Positions 1-12,673 of a stretch of 64,000 bases of DNA are shown in pieces (the stretch's first letter is position 1; every line of letters starts with the position of its first letter). Origin of the DNA: Tetrahymena elliotti 4EA (lineage: Eukaryota > Ciliophora > Oligohymenophorea > Hymenostomatida > Tetrahymenidae); the NCBI GenBank assembly GCA_000231825.2, contig JH720305.1, positions 1,501,557-1,565,556 on the forward strand. The letters are read 5' to 3'. Both the position numbers and the translations under genes were made by a program. The notes under the pieces were generated by a model. That model searched no databases, was not told where the DNA came from, and worked only from the letters and a program-made list of their open reading frames with translations.

Positions 1-3000
1 TTTAAGACAATAAAAGTAGCTTCTTTACAAGAGTATGCTTTTAGCAAAGTTGATAAGAGAGTTTGTTATCAGATCTTCTGGCAAAGATATCTGCATTATT
101 TTTAAGAAGTAACTATACTATCTTTTAGTAATTCATCTCACTAGCAATATGAAGAATTGTGATTCTTTCAGTTCCTCCTGCCTTATTTATCATAAAGCCT
201 CTCTTATTTTTTTTTGCTAAACAGACTCTATTATATTCAAAAGCAAATTCAACTGCTTCTAAGCAGCCTCTTTTGACAGCAAAGTGTAAAGGACACCACT
301 TCTCATTATTTTCTAAATTAGGATTAGCTCCATTATCTAAGAGCATTTAAGCAATCTTAGATGATTCTTCTGGATTTTTGTAATATTGTTAAAATAAATA
401 GTGTAAAGGTCCATTACCGTCTTGGTCTTACTTATTAACGTCTGCTCCAAAACGGATTAAATCTCTAATAAGATAGTACTATAGCTTTACTACACCAATA
501 GTCAAATTACTTCCAAACACTCCTCCTCCAACATTAACATTAGCCTATTATTAATGAATTATTTATTAAATTTATTATTTTAAATAGGTTCAATAACTTT
601 TTACTAAATCTCAATTTATTATTTAGAAATTTTTAGATTATTAATATATTCCAAATATAATTATTAAAAATATGATTTACCTTGTTAAAAATGAGTATTT
701 TTGCAGAGTAGTATTTTTCTTCTAGAATACTCAATGATAGAGGAGTATAACCATCAAAATCAACTTCATTTACTAAATCAAAATTTAAGTTAACCAAGCA
801 TCTTAATGAAGATATATCTTCATCAATAACTGCCTATTTTATCAAAAAGAAATTAAAAAAAGTTTAGACTTTTCATAATTGAGTTATTTTTAATTACCAA
901 ATGCATAAGATTTCTTCCATTCTTTGGATCTATTTAATTATATTGAGTGTAAATTTTAGGAGCTGTAATATCTAGAATTTAGGTTGACTTAGCCTGCTCT
1001 TCTTTTGATTCAGAAATTATGTTTTCATCAGCTTATTCAGTTTTATCTAAGTCTATAATGTCTTCTTCACTTAGGTTAGCTTCATCATCATTTTCATCAT
1101 TCACTTCAAAAGGTTTTTACATGAATTTTTATTCCCTATGTGAGAGCAGTTAATCTGGAGGATTATCAAGCATAATATCTAAATGCTAAAAAATTATTTA
1201 CTTATTTTTTTCTTCACTTTCTTCTTCTACCTCTTATAAAATTTTATCAAAATTGACATTTTCATCTGTCTTGATAATTTATCCAGGATTCGATAAATTT
1301 TTTGTGATTTTCTTATTTTTTAGTGGATGAGCTGAAGGAATATTACTGTTATTTCTTGAAGTATGCAATTAATCTTGATGTGAACCTAAATCTTGATGGG
1401 TATGGAGAACTTCTTCTGCTTACACAAAGCTTAAATCACTATCACTAGAGAAATTTATTAGAGTTTTGCAAACTCCTGAGGCTGCCTAACCACTTACTTA
1501 CAAATTAGCAATACTTTTATTTTATCTTTTAGAACTCAAAGGTTAGTTCTACTTCAAATTGATCAAATCAATTAAACTTCTGCTATTATCTAAAAACGAT
1601 TCTTCTTCTCGAGTTTTTCTATTTATACATATGAGTCTGTTTTTTTTCTTTTTCAACTCTTCTGGCAAATACTAAATACCATCATTCTCTTTAGGTAATT
1701 ATGATTCGTTTAAACTAGTAATAGTAGTGTTCAATAAATTTGTATTACTCACATTTAAAACAAATCTATTTTCTTAATTTTATTGATTTGCTATTATCTC
1801 TAATTGTTAAAGTCTGTGCTTTCTTTGTTCTTCACTTTCTGTATTCTATTTTTGTTTTATGTTCTGATTTTTTTAGTTTGGTGAATGTACCTTTTTAGGA
1901 ATAGGAGCTTTGAGTTTATTTTTTTTTATTTAGCTTGATTTCTTTATGAGATTTTTATCAGAAAAATGAGTAGTGAATTATAAAAAAGTAATGAAACCAG
2001 TGCTACGATGATTACAAAGTAACAAGAAAATATCTTTAAGGACCTATAATCCCTCATTTCCTTAAACTGTTGGCTTTCGTGGAGGCAAACAATATTTAAA
2101 CCAATCGATTGAAAACTCTTTAAGATTAACAAGAAATATGAATTCGATAGGAATTTCCATAAAATCATTTGAACTAACATTAAGTGAATTAAGTCCATCT
2201 AAATAACAAAAGTATTTCTAGAACGTATGCATATGATTTCTAGAAATATTTAGGCACTACAAACTATTTTTCCATTCAGTAATTTCATGGGGAATATCTT
2301 GTATAAGATTATTTTGAACTGAAAAAGATTCCAATTTAAGTTCTAAGAATACTTCCTTTGGTAGCACTTTTATAAGATTACTTTCTAATTTTAATCTTTT
2401 TAAATTTTTCATTTAGTAAAGCTCAATAGGAAAATTAGCAATTCTGTTAGAACTCAAATCTAAAATCTGTAGTGTGCTTGGATTCATTGTTGAAACATAT
2501 TTTTACAAGTCCTCTATATTCTTATTGACCAAATTTATGGCATAACCCAAACTTTATAGAGATTTATTTACTGAATATTAATTACTACTCGCACTTAATG
2601 GAGCATTATAATTCATACTAGAATTATTTCCAAAAATAGTTCTTTATGTACTATTCTAAGAGTTAGATGAGCTTTTATTATTTTTTGTATTATTTGTTAA
2701 ATTACCAAATTATCTTTCTTTTGATGTAACATTTATTCCATTAATTGCTATACCTGGCTCTGGGGTAGAGGGAGGATTAAAAAATAAAGGCTGATGCTAT
2801 TAATTTTATAGAGGCATCTTCTAAAATATGTGATTTGTATTTTACGACTAAACCTATAAAGGTAAATGGTTTGGATTTTATGAAGAATTTTAGCCATTGA
2901 TTTCATTTTTGAATTACTATCTGCCTTACTTCTGTTGTAAATGGTTTAAGGGCAACTATTATTAGCTTAAAAAGTGAGGATTATTTCCATTTGGAACTAA

Positions 3001-3645
3001 AGCTCTAGCACTTATATTGGGAGAAAGTACATATGTATTAACTGATTATCTATCACCTTAATTTATATCATGGGTACTGGTATTATTTATTAAGTTCTCT
3101 GGTAAAGGAGGGACTACTAAATTTTTTAACTCTACTTTGTTAATTGAAAAAGTTTGCTTTGATGTATTTTGTAAATTTCTCATTTTAGAAGAAACTGTAT
3201 ATTGCTCACTTTCTTATACTTCATCCAAGTCTTCATTTGCTCCATTATTAGCTTCAACTAATACATCTTCTCTACTTAAAGCAGATATATTTGCAAAAGG
3301 GTTATTTTAAATCATAAATCCCTACATTCCATTATTCCCTCTGTTTTATTATTCAAATTTATTGAATTGAGTTCTTATTTCATATATTTTGTTAACTTCA
3401 TTAGTTGCGTTATCTATCTTTGGGGATTAAAGTAATCGAGGAGCTTATGGAAGTTATTACTACTATAATAAAAGAGTATTTTTTTCTTACAAAAACTGCA
3501 TACTCTCTCTTGAATATTTATTAGATTTGCTTAAAAAATTTTCAATATTCCTATTCTGTGAACTATCTTTAGCACTTGATTGCTGTGCTGATGACTATGG
3601 CTATTATTTCTAATTTTAGCTTAAAATATTTTCTTATTAATTCAT
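1..3645 (-). CDS. LRR-ankyrin repeat protein (3' end outside window)
   Basis: Three exons are visible: 3645-898, 833-681 and 544-1. Introns 834-897 (64 nt) and 545-680 (136 nt) have GTAA...TAG borders, and exons 1 and 2 are whole numbers of codons (916 and 51). The start is the first in-frame ATG and reads MNQQENILSQNQK. The first ~380 residues are Q/N/S-rich and look disordered. Residues ~385-495 hold leucine-rich repeats such as LQILDLSSNRIANFPIELYQ and LNSLNVSSNDF. A second long disordered, acidic part follows (residues ~520-910). Exons 2-3 encode ankyrin repeats, for example DNGANPNLENNEKWCPLHFA and ERITILHIASEMN. Both repeat types are protein-binding scaffolds; no catalytic domain is seen, so partner and location are unknown. 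The frame is still open at base 1, so the C-terminus is missing. Confidence 0.85.
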
Positions 3646-5845
3646 TAACGATTTCTTCTTTATACCTTTTCAAAAAAATAATTAACAAAGTAAATATCAA
3701 AAAATTAATTCAAAAAAAATAAACAAAAAATCAAAAAAAGATAAACGAGATTGTTTTTTATCAAAAAATCTAAAAATTTCTACAAAAAAGCCAGCTTGTT
3801 TAAAATTCTCTTTAATTAATAAACAAACAAACACTTTTAATTAAAACAAATTTTTTTTCATGAAAAAATTTTGAATAGTTTAAAATTAAAGTTAATTTAG
3901 AGATCTATCTTTTTTCTTATTAAAATAATCTATAAAGTTTTCTCTTATCAATTTTAAATTATAAATTTTAAAAGTGTTTTTAAAAAATATACAGAATAGT
4001 TTAATGATATCATATTAACATGGCTCACAAAGGCTCAATAAATAGATATTAAAAATGGCATAAAAAATCAAATGATTGAATAAATTAATAACAATAAATA
4101 ATAGAATGAGCTAAAAATAAAGTTACAAACATAAAAATAATTTGGATTTTAAGATATCAATAAATAAATAAGATTTCATTAAGACTCAACCATAGATATG
4201 GTTTAATAATATCAATAAATTAAATAAGTGTAAAAATAAATAAATAAAATAGTATTAATTGAAACATATTTTTGTAATTTATATTAAAATGTATGTGATC
4301 TGTCATTTTTGTGAATTAGATTTTCACTTTTTTAATTGAAATAAGTCTTGAAAAAATATTAATCTTTTCTTTTCTGATTAAAATCAATATCTATAATTAG
4401 ACATTTATTTAAAGAAAATTGCTAAAACCAATAATCCAATAACTATTAAAATGTGGTTCAGTTAAAGTTTCCCCAGTTTGCTAAATTCTTTTGATTAGTT
4501 TGTGTTAAGGATAGAATTGTAAAATTCTTATTTTTATTTATTTTTTGACTGAAGATAATCTTGATTTTAGTCAGTATTTTTTATCTTTTATTCATTCTTA
4601 TAGTCATTTACTTTGTTTTCCTTGTTTTAAAAATGTAAAAATTTAAATCAAAATAATAAAATTTATATATTAAATTAACCTTCTTATTTTGTTTATTATT
4701 ATAGATAATTTAATAAAAAATGTATTCTAAATATTTTCCTCAGTTTAAACAGAGTAAAACTTACTGGTATCTTTTTATGGAATTTTATTGTTTTTAAAAA
4801 TTGCTATAAAATCTATTAATAAACCTTATTTTGATTTAAGAAAGGCATTCAATCACATAACATCACATGGAGAATGATTTTTAAAATATAATTTATTTGG
4901 TATAAATACTTTTAGCTGATTCAAAAATGACTATTTTATTTTTTAATAGTCTATACAAACAAACGATGCAGGCAGATTACAAAAATGAAGCTTTCAATCA
5001 AGTAAGTTAGTTTGTTAGTAAGTAGAAATGCATGTAAAGAAGTTTTAGATAATCTAGATTAAATAGAAATAGCATAAAGACCATAAAGATAATTAAATAA
5101 ATATAATATAATTTATAATATTGTCTAAGAGATAATTAAAATATTTGGTTGTGATAAACATTTTTGATTTTTTTCTATTTTTGATAAGCTCTATTTTACA
5201 AATTCTCTTCTCAATTTATTAAGGACTCTAGTAAATCTAATACAATTAAACATTGATTATATTTCTTAATTTACCTACTTACTTGAAAAAACCCTTCAAA
5301 TACAGAAGGAAGGGAGTAAGTAATTCACTAATTAATTAGCTAGTTATCTATTGTATAAGAAATATTAACTTGAATAAACTATATTTTAGAGTTTGTTTGC
5401 TTTACATTTTAAGAGTAAGTTTGTAATCACATAATTAATTTTTTTTGTGTATGGTTTTATGATTGAATGCCTTCCATTTCAAAATTATTTATTTTTCATT
5501 AATTTAAAAAATTTTTTAATTTGATAAGAAAATTGGATAAATTTGGATGTGCTGTGAAGGAGTTTTGCTGGTAAATATTGAGAATACTTGAGTTTTACTT
5601 TGATAATTTTCTTAGTTAATTTCTCTGATATGTGTCCTACATTTTATATAAGAAGAAGTGTAAGATAGAGAATCATTAGAGATGATAATTGTTAAATTTT
5701 GAAAATTGAATTTATTTTTTTATTTAGAAGTATTAGTTTTAATATTTAACAGATTTTCATTATTATTTACTCACATATTATTGAAAAAGTAAGTAATTCA
5801 TTATTCTTTTTTCCATTTTTATTCGATTGAAAAGCTATAATATAG

Positions 5846-5876
<31 letters not shown>

Positions 5877-6108
5877 TTATATTAGTGAGAGAGTGGTTAT
5901 GTTAGTTAATTAATTAGCTGGTTTTATTAATTAGTTATTTAAGTAATTTATGGATGGAAAGATCAATGATTGATTATTAAAACAAAACTTCCATAACTTA
6001 AGTTATTGGTTGATTATATTTTTGATATTAATTAATGTATATTTATTTATATTTTTAGCTCTTTAAAGAATTTTAAAGAATGAATAATTAGCATTCTTTA
6101 TGTTTTTT
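3646..6108. other. Intergenic, A+T-rich
   Basis: This stretch lies between the start of the LRR-ankyrin gene and the stop of the methyltransferase gene, both on the minus strand. I see no convincing gene. A 62-codon plus-strand frame at 4966-5154 (start MQADYKNEAFNQ) reads plausibly but has no other support. A short frame from 4020 (MAHKGSINRYQKWHKKSND) ends after 19 codons. The right part holds a TTTA microsatellite. Confidence 0.5.
5846..5879. repeat. TTTA/TTAT microsatellite
   Basis: About eight tandem copies of a TTAT unit lie in the 3' flank of the methyltransferase gene. Simple repeats of this kind are common in ciliate intergenic DNA. Confidence 0.9.
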
Positions 6109-8037
6109 TCATTTTTTACTCTTTTTTTTTAATTGCTTTTTTGATTTAATATAAATGAATTAATTACTTTCATCATCTTAGACTGCACTTTCTTGCTCTC
6201 CATTCTTTTGCTCTTCAACAAGAGATTATTCAGAAATCATCTTATTTTTTTCATTTTCTTAGCTCTCTTCTCTTGCTTAAATTTTGGCTTTCTTGTTATT
6301 TTAGTTATCAGTGATATTTTATGGCTAGCTCTATCCTTTTGCATTTTAATTTGTTGCTTATTAAGGAGCCTAGCAATTATTTTTTGGTTATTATTTTTTT
6401 GCTTTGTCCTTCGCTCCTACAATCATGAATCCATCATCATCAAAAACGTTGATCTTTTATGATTCTTTTTTTTATGGGAGAGGAGATTCTTTTATTATTT
6501 TATCTGCTTAGGGTTAGACTTCATCATTTGAGATTTGTTATTTTTTCTATTACTATTATTATTTTTGTTGATTCTACTGCTTTTGTGCAAGTGATTTAGC
6601 TTAGTCTTTTTTAGACTGGGGTACTGAAATAATGTTAGCATAAACATCAACATCAACATGCTCCTCTTAAATTTTTGTATTTTAAGTGTCTTATTCAATG
6701 TCCCAATCTGGATACAAGTTAATTTTTTTCTAATTCTAAATTTTGGTTTTATCTTATGTAGTAGGTTGTTTTTCTACTTTACTTGTATTTGATTATTTCA
6801 ACGGTGTTTTCTACTATTACAACAATTACTAATTTTTAGATAATATCTCAACAGGGGATGAGTCTTTTTCTTATTCACTATTGACTGAGTCTGAATTTTG
6901 TTAAAGAACAATTTAATCATACTATTAATGCATATCTCTTCTATTAAATTCTTGAGATGACTTTCTCTTTCCATTGCTTAATGATAAAGAATTAAAGTAT
7001 AAAATGTCTTCTCCTTCTTACTGTCCTGAGGAGTTTATGCTTCCTCTACTACTAAAATTATTTGAACTACTTTTTCCCTCTGTATCTTCTTATTCGTCAT
7101 TAAAGCTCTCATTATTTTTCAAATCCTTTCTATTCTTATTTATTAACTATTTGAAGTTTGAGTTAACTTCTTTTCTCTTCAATATATAAAGTGAGTGGTA
7201 GACTGCCTATAAATTCTACCCTGTATAATTGCTATCTCCAAGATGTTCAAATCCATAGGCAAAAAGGATATCTTTAAGCTCCTCTCTATCATAAAGCATC
7301 ATGTATCCATCGGCAGGATGATCTGGATATTTTCTATGCTATTCTTCAATGTATGTCCTTAGCTTTTTATTCTTAAAGGGAACATCATGCTCTCTAATAA
7401 ACAAATAACCTTCTATTGTTAGCACTCTCTGTATTTCTCTAAGCATCAAATCTAGTTGTTCAAAGTGATGAATAGCCATAAAGCAGGTGACCAAATCAAC
7501 ACAATTACTTGGTAGATTAAGCTTATTATTCATATTCTAAAGATATTTTACTTCTAAATCCATACTTGGCTGCATGAAATCTTCTTCATCAAACATATCA
7601 ACTCCATATACATTTCCTATACCTAAGCTTTAAGCAATAGTTACTGAAATTTCTGCATTTCCACATCCCACATCTAAATACCCTATCCAACGAGCTTTCT
7701 AAGGGAGTAATTTAGATAAATGAGACAATCTATCTTTATTTCTCTTTTCCTTCTTAGCTTGGTCTGTTGCTTGCTAAGGTATAATTTCTCCAATCAAGCT
7801 ACTTGTATGCTAATGAGTTTTGCTTTAATTGGCTCCTGTATTTTGAACTCCAGACAAATTAACTTAATGCTACTGTAAAAGATGTTTTTTCTTAGAATTA
7901 TGACTCTCTGAAACACTATGCCATCTTTGATCATCTGAGTTTTAACTTAGAGAGGCTTAATGGCTATTTGAATGCTTCTTTGAGTCACCTTGAAATCCTA
8001 TGAAACGCTTTTAATCGTATTATTTATATACTGACAT
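6109..8037 (-). CDS. Class I SAM-dependent methyltransferase with Q/N-rich tail
   Basis: Single exon, 642 residues in the ciliate code, start MSVYKQYDQKRFIG, stop TGA at 6109-6111. Residues ~95-270 form a Methyltransf_11-like Rossmann domain. The SAM-binding motif I is YLDVGCGNAEISVTIAQ (residues ~112-128), the acidic end of strand beta-2 is YGVDMFDEEDF, and the later motifs are VDLVTCFMAIHHFEQ and EGYLFIREHD. The known role of the fold is transfer of methyl from S-adenosylmethionine; the substrate cannot be read from the sequence. The last ~370 residues are Q/N/S/K-rich with long Gln runs written as TAA and TAG, and look disordered. The protein ends in a basic patch (KSKKQLKKKSKK) that could act as a nuclear signal. 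The catalytic domain is a confident call; the target is unknown. Confidence 0.85.
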
Positions 8038-9663
8038 TTATTAATTAACTAAGTAGATGATATTGATTTCTTTCTTCTTTTTTGATAATTTATTTATTCA
8101 ATTAATTATTTTTGTTCTTTTTAATCCAAAAGCAGCTATTTCCTTCTGAAATATTTTTATTAATGGTGATATGATCTATTTCAATTGAATGCACAAATTT
8201 TAATTATTTTTATGATTTTTCACAGCTCGCGTTTGATAATTTAGTTTTTTAATTAACTAATAGATTACGATAACTAATTAATATTAAATACTATAAACAT
8301 TTCTAATTTAAAGCTATACAAGTATAATTTCTTCATTGTTTTTTACATAGTTTCCATCTTTAACTATCAAAAATTCTAAATCAAGATAGTTATTTCGTAA
8401 CAAATGATCCAAATAAAATATGCAATTATACTATCCCATCCAACTAAAGAATAAAATAATTAGTTTTCTGTTATAAAAAATATATTTTACTTCTTTAATT
8501 TATAACTTAATCAATACAAAAAAAAACACATACTATCCAATACAATTTTAAAAAAAATAATTGAATAAAATAAAAAAAGTATTTTATTAATTTAATTCAT
8601 ATCAAAATCAGTAAAGTAAATATCAAATTGTAACCAAAAAATAAATTTTAAACTGGGATTTTAATAAAATAAATTATTAACTGACCTATAGAGTGAAATT
8701 TAAAAAATTTAATCATATTCTACCTATTTAAATAAAAAAATAGAATATTTCTTTTTAAACAGAAATAGTAAATTTTAATTTATTTTTATTTTAAGTATCA
8801 CATTTTAAAACGACTTCTAATTTTAGTTTTTTTTTTTTTTTGTTTTTGTTTCATAAATGACAAAATAATTTAATTAGTTTATCAAGCATACTCTAATTAA
8901 AATTAAAAATTAATTTGTATGAAAAATTAGAAAAAAAATTAATTTATTTAAACTAAATATCACCTAATTTTATTGGTTCTGGCAAAAAGAAAAAAAACTA
9001 AAATATACAAATTATGAAATTGTTGAAAAAAATTCTGTACTGATATTTCAAAAACTTGTGCTAAAAAATAAAATTGACGTAAGACTATTTTAAATAGCTG
9101 AGTATTTAGGAAATTAATAAATATGTCTTTAATATTAGTTGAAATTATCTTATTTTAGAATTTTTTTGACAAATTTCTTGAATTATATTATTGAGTAATT
9201 GTTTAAGAGTAAATTTTAATATTTTTTATAAATCATTCTAACAAATCATATTATCCTCAAAAAAAACCCAATTTTAAACACAAAACAATAATCTTATTCT
9301 AATTAAAGATTGACTAAATATTTTTTTAAAGTTATTGATGGCAAATAAAATTATTATTTACAAAAATAATCAAAATATATAAACATACCTTGGTTTTTGA
9401 TTTTATATGTAATTCTTTAGAGAATATTATAAAAGGAGAGACAATTTAAGATTTTCAAATAAGATTATTAACATCTAAAATTAAAATTAATTAAAGATTT
9501 TTAGAGAAGTTTGTTTTTTGAATAAAATTGATTAATTGATTACTAAATTTAGAATATTCAAAAATAATATAGAGTAAATAAACAAATAAACAAACTAAGT
9601 ATGAGATGAAAAATTAATAATAGAGATATTTGTTTTATATGTATATATTTTATTAGAAGATGT
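8038..9663. other. Intergenic, nothing convincing
   Basis: This stretch separates two minus-strand genes and should hold the promoter of the methyltransferase (right of 8037) and the 3' flank of the next gene. The base content is extremely A+T-rich with long A and T runs. A 172-codon plus-strand frame at 8404-8922 is open but dominated by homopolymer residues, and I take it as chance. Confidence 0.5.
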
Positions 9664-10521
9664 TCACTGTGAGGTATTTTGAGATTCTATTTGTTTTTAG
9701 AAAATCTTTAAAGCATCTTTAATAGATTCAAAGATGCCTGGATTTTGTATAATTACAGTAAATGCAGGCAAATATTTTTTGATCATATAAAAATTTTCAT
9801 GTCTTTTGGATTTATATACATAGTTATTTAATATATGTGTGACAGTAGAGCTTAATTCATCCTTGAAATTTGGAATATGTTAAGAATTATCTACGCATTC
9901 TAATAAAAAGTCATTCAAATAAGCTAATGATTTTTTTTTTTCTGTTTTCAAACAATTAATCTTATCTAAATGTGGATAAAATTCTAAAGCAGTTTTTTCT
10001 ATGATTGGAACTATTAAAACAAATAGATTTTTAGTCTCTTAGGAGGCAATCTATTAGATTTTGTTTTTCACAGTTTCTCTTCTTTTCTTTTGATTTGGAT
10101 TATTTTTCTGAGATTGGTTTAAACTCTAATTCTAATTATAAATAGCTGCTGGTTTACTTATTATTTTTTTTTAGATGCCATATTACTTGATATTATCTTG
10201 CTCATTTGATTTTTTGTCACAGTGACATTTACAGCTACAGCATTATTTTTCTTATACATGTAAGTTTTTTTATTGTTAATATTAATCATTAATTGGTAGA
10301 TCATTAATAGTTTATTCGTATTATTAACAATTATTATCATCATATCTTTGTGAATCATGAAGGAACTATAAATATCCCACACTATCTTCCATACAATAGG
10401 ATATGTTATTTGATGAAAAATATCCTTCAATTTATTATTATGTAAAATAATCATAGTTGAAGATATTATTATGATCTTGACATGAATTATCCAAATTAAA
10501 GTATACAATTTCTGACGTCAT
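9664..10521 (-). CDS. Hypothetical protein with CCSCKCHC cysteine cluster
   Basis: Single exon, 285 residues, start MTSEIVYFNLDNSCQDH, stop TGA at 9664-9666. I do not recognise the family. The first ~90 residues are acidic and rich in Asp, Asn and Gln. Cysteines follow at residues 94, 95, 97, 99 and 101 (CCSCKCHC), just ahead of a basic Lys/Arg-Gln linker that includes NQKKRRETVKNK. The C-terminal ~130 residues look folded and helical (for example NLFVLIVPIIEKTALEFYPH), with no membrane segment long enough to be sure of. The dense cysteine cluster could bind metal or be acylated; it is too short and too tightly spaced for a standard zinc finger. Codon use and amino-acid mix support a real gene. 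Confidence 0.7.
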
Positions 10522-10826
10522 TTTACAAGATTTAACAAATTTTATAACTAACTTAGTTTCAATTTATTTTTTTTTAAGATATCTTTTGCTTTTATACTTT
10601 TTTTACTTTATTGAAGATGAATAAAGATCTTCTTTTTGAAAGGAAGATACAATGTTTAGAATATTTAAAAATAAAAATATATAAAAGTATTTTATCTTTA
10701 CATTGAACTTATTTAATAATCTATTGTTGATTTTCTTAATAAATATATTTTTTTATCTACATACTCTAAAAATGTACAGATTGGCATATCTCTTTGCCAC
10801 ACATGCCCAAAAATGAGTTAATTTAA
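10522..10826. other. Intergenic with a less A+T-rich island
   Basis: This is upstream of the minus-strand Cys-cluster gene. Bases 10768-10826 are less A+T-rich than their surroundings and include an imperfect inverted repeat (TTGGCAT near 10781, ATGCCCAA near 10803). The function is unknown; see findings. Confidence 0.35.
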
Positions 10827-11287
10827 ATGTATTTCAAGAGATCAAGCATTTCATCTTCACTTCGCCTTTATCAGATTGTCAAAATGCTATTGTCAGATTA
10901 TTTATTGCCTATGCTAAGGTAATTAGCATTATTATATCTTGTTCTAATAAAAAATGACACAATAATTAATAAGATTTAAATGTTCTAAAAATTTATGCAT
11001 CTATTTTCAGATTTTTTTAGTTATTAATATTCTAAAGTCTAAATTTTTATTTTAAAATGCCACAAAATATAAAAATAATCACCATTTTTTCAATTCAGGA
11101 TTTTAATTTTTTATTTTATATGTAAAGGCTGGATGGAAGACATATTATGGCACACCTGCATAACCTGTTTATTCTTATGAATTCTAAATCTTAAATATAT
11201 ATCCTCCAATCAATTAATAATTAAATTATTAAAAATAAAACTCTTTTATTTCTTACCTTAAGATCTGTAAAATTTTATTTATTTTGA
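10827..11287 (+). CDS. Possible small two-exon gene
   Basis: A candidate of 83 residues is made of exons 10827-10918 and 11128-11287, joined across a 209-nt GTAATT...AAAG intron; the exon lengths sum to a whole number of codons. The start reads MYFKRSSISSSLRLYQIVK, and the second exon opens with LDGRHIMAHLHNLF. Both exons fall on islands richer in G+C than the surroundings, which is what coding exons look like here. The family is not recognised, and short frames like this can arise by chance in the one-stop code. Confidence 0.3.
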
Positions 11288-12331
11288 AAGCAAAAAATTT
11301 ATTCTGAATAAATAAAATAATTGTAAACAAGATTTTTATTGTTAATTACCCTTTAATTTGTTGGGCTAAAGAACTTGCAATGGTTTAAATTATTTTATTT
11401 TTTTTAAGTTATATTTAATCATACATGAAAACACATTGATTGACCTAACTACAAAATATCCAAAATAAAATAATAATAAAAAAAAGATTTCAAAAAAAAA
11501 CACTTTTATTTTTTTATTTGGAAAATAAAAATAAATAAATAATCTATGAATTTCAAAAAGATTTGAAATGGCTCTTAAAGGCACTTAAAATATCGTTAAT
11601 TTGGTAGATTATTTTCAAGCATAAAATATATTTTTCATAAATAAAATAATTATTAAGATTATCTCAACTTTTTTAACAAAATTAATTATTTAATAATATA
11701 TTAAACCTTTCTTATTTAACAATTAAGACTTACAATTTTTAAATAAATTATTTTCAATAAAAATTCCACTTAATTCTTAAAATAATTTGTTTTAAAACAA
11801 ATAACTACTCAGATAAATTCAATTTTTCTATAAAAAATTTAAGTTAAAATATTTATTTAAACTCTTTGCTTACTAAAATAATAAAAGTTTTAATATTTTA
11901 GTGATTCAAAAATAATGAAATAAATAATAACAATAATAACTACAAAAAATATGAATTGATTTAGAATCAAATTGAGAAGTGTTCCACAAAATATCTTAAT
12001 TATTAAAGTCTTGCTTGATAATTTCAAAACGAATGAAAATAGGTACTTTATTTATTGGGTAATAATTATTGATTAGAAATTAACAATCAAAAGATTCTGA
12101 ACAGTCAAATGATTTCCACAAAAAAATTAATTAAAAAATCTTTAATTTTAGAAATCAAGTGGTATTTACTTTCTTTATCAAAATTTCAATTTTTTTTTAA
12201 TATTATTTTAAAAATTAATTATTTATTATAAAATAAATAAAATTTTATGTTATGTAAATTAAATTAAGTCATTAAGTTTCAATAATTAAATCCAAATTCT
12301 AAACTTAATAATTAGAATAGATAGGAAAAAT
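11288..12331. other. Intergenic, nothing seen
   Basis: Very A+T-rich sequence with many A and T runs. No frame with a convincing amino-acid mix, no tRNA-like element and no clear repeat was found. Confidence 0.5.
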
Positions 12332-12673
12332 ATGTATTTTATGAATGTTATTAAACATAAGATCAGCAAAGATTATAAGCTAAATTTAGATTATCAATAA
12401 TCTAATTTAACTAAAAAATTTTTTCTCGAGTTTATTGTTTTGATAACTAAAATTTTTTAAAATGAATAATATTTAAATTTTTTTGAGAACGTTTTTTTAG
12501 ATAAATAATTAATCAATGATCTAACGGAAATTTACTTGTGCCTAGATTTTAGAAATCTAAATAATATGGTGATGATGTATTTATTTTTCTCATTTGAGAT
12601 GTCTAAAAATAAAGTAAAATCCTATTCTCCTCCCATTTAAAATTAAGTAAATTAATTACAATAAACATTTTGA
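12332..12673 (+). CDS. Possible small gene, 113 residues
   Basis: An uninterrupted frame starts MYFMNVIKHKISKDYKLN and ends at TGA 12671-12673. The mix of Lys, Asp, Glu, Asn and Leu, and segments such as FFENVFLDKQLINDLTEIYL, look like a helical protein rather than random A+T-rich translation. The family is not recognised. There is no splice or homology support, so chance remains possible. Confidence 0.35.

Noticed and set aside
1944..2198. 84-residue minus-strand frame with membrane-like stretch
   Set aside because: It is an out-of-frame overlap with the LRR region of the first gene; the LRR frame is continuous through it.
6193..6462. Hydrophobic 89-residue plus-strand frame
   Set aside because: It is antisense to the Q/N-rich tail of the methyltransferase; the hydrophobic residues come from the complement of Gln/Lys codons.
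8404..8922. 172-codon plus-strand open frame
   Set aside because: It is homopolymer-rich (Phe and Lys runs) with no coding texture; such lengths are expected by chance when TGA is the only stop.
10161..10508. 115-residue minus-strand frame in the standard code
   Set aside because: It is a shadow of the Cys-cluster gene, which reads far better in the ciliate code in another frame.
10861..10880. U5 snRNA-like loop (TTCGCCTTTAT)
   Set aside because: The invariant U5 loop GCCTTTTAC is not matched and no flanking stem or Sm site is present.
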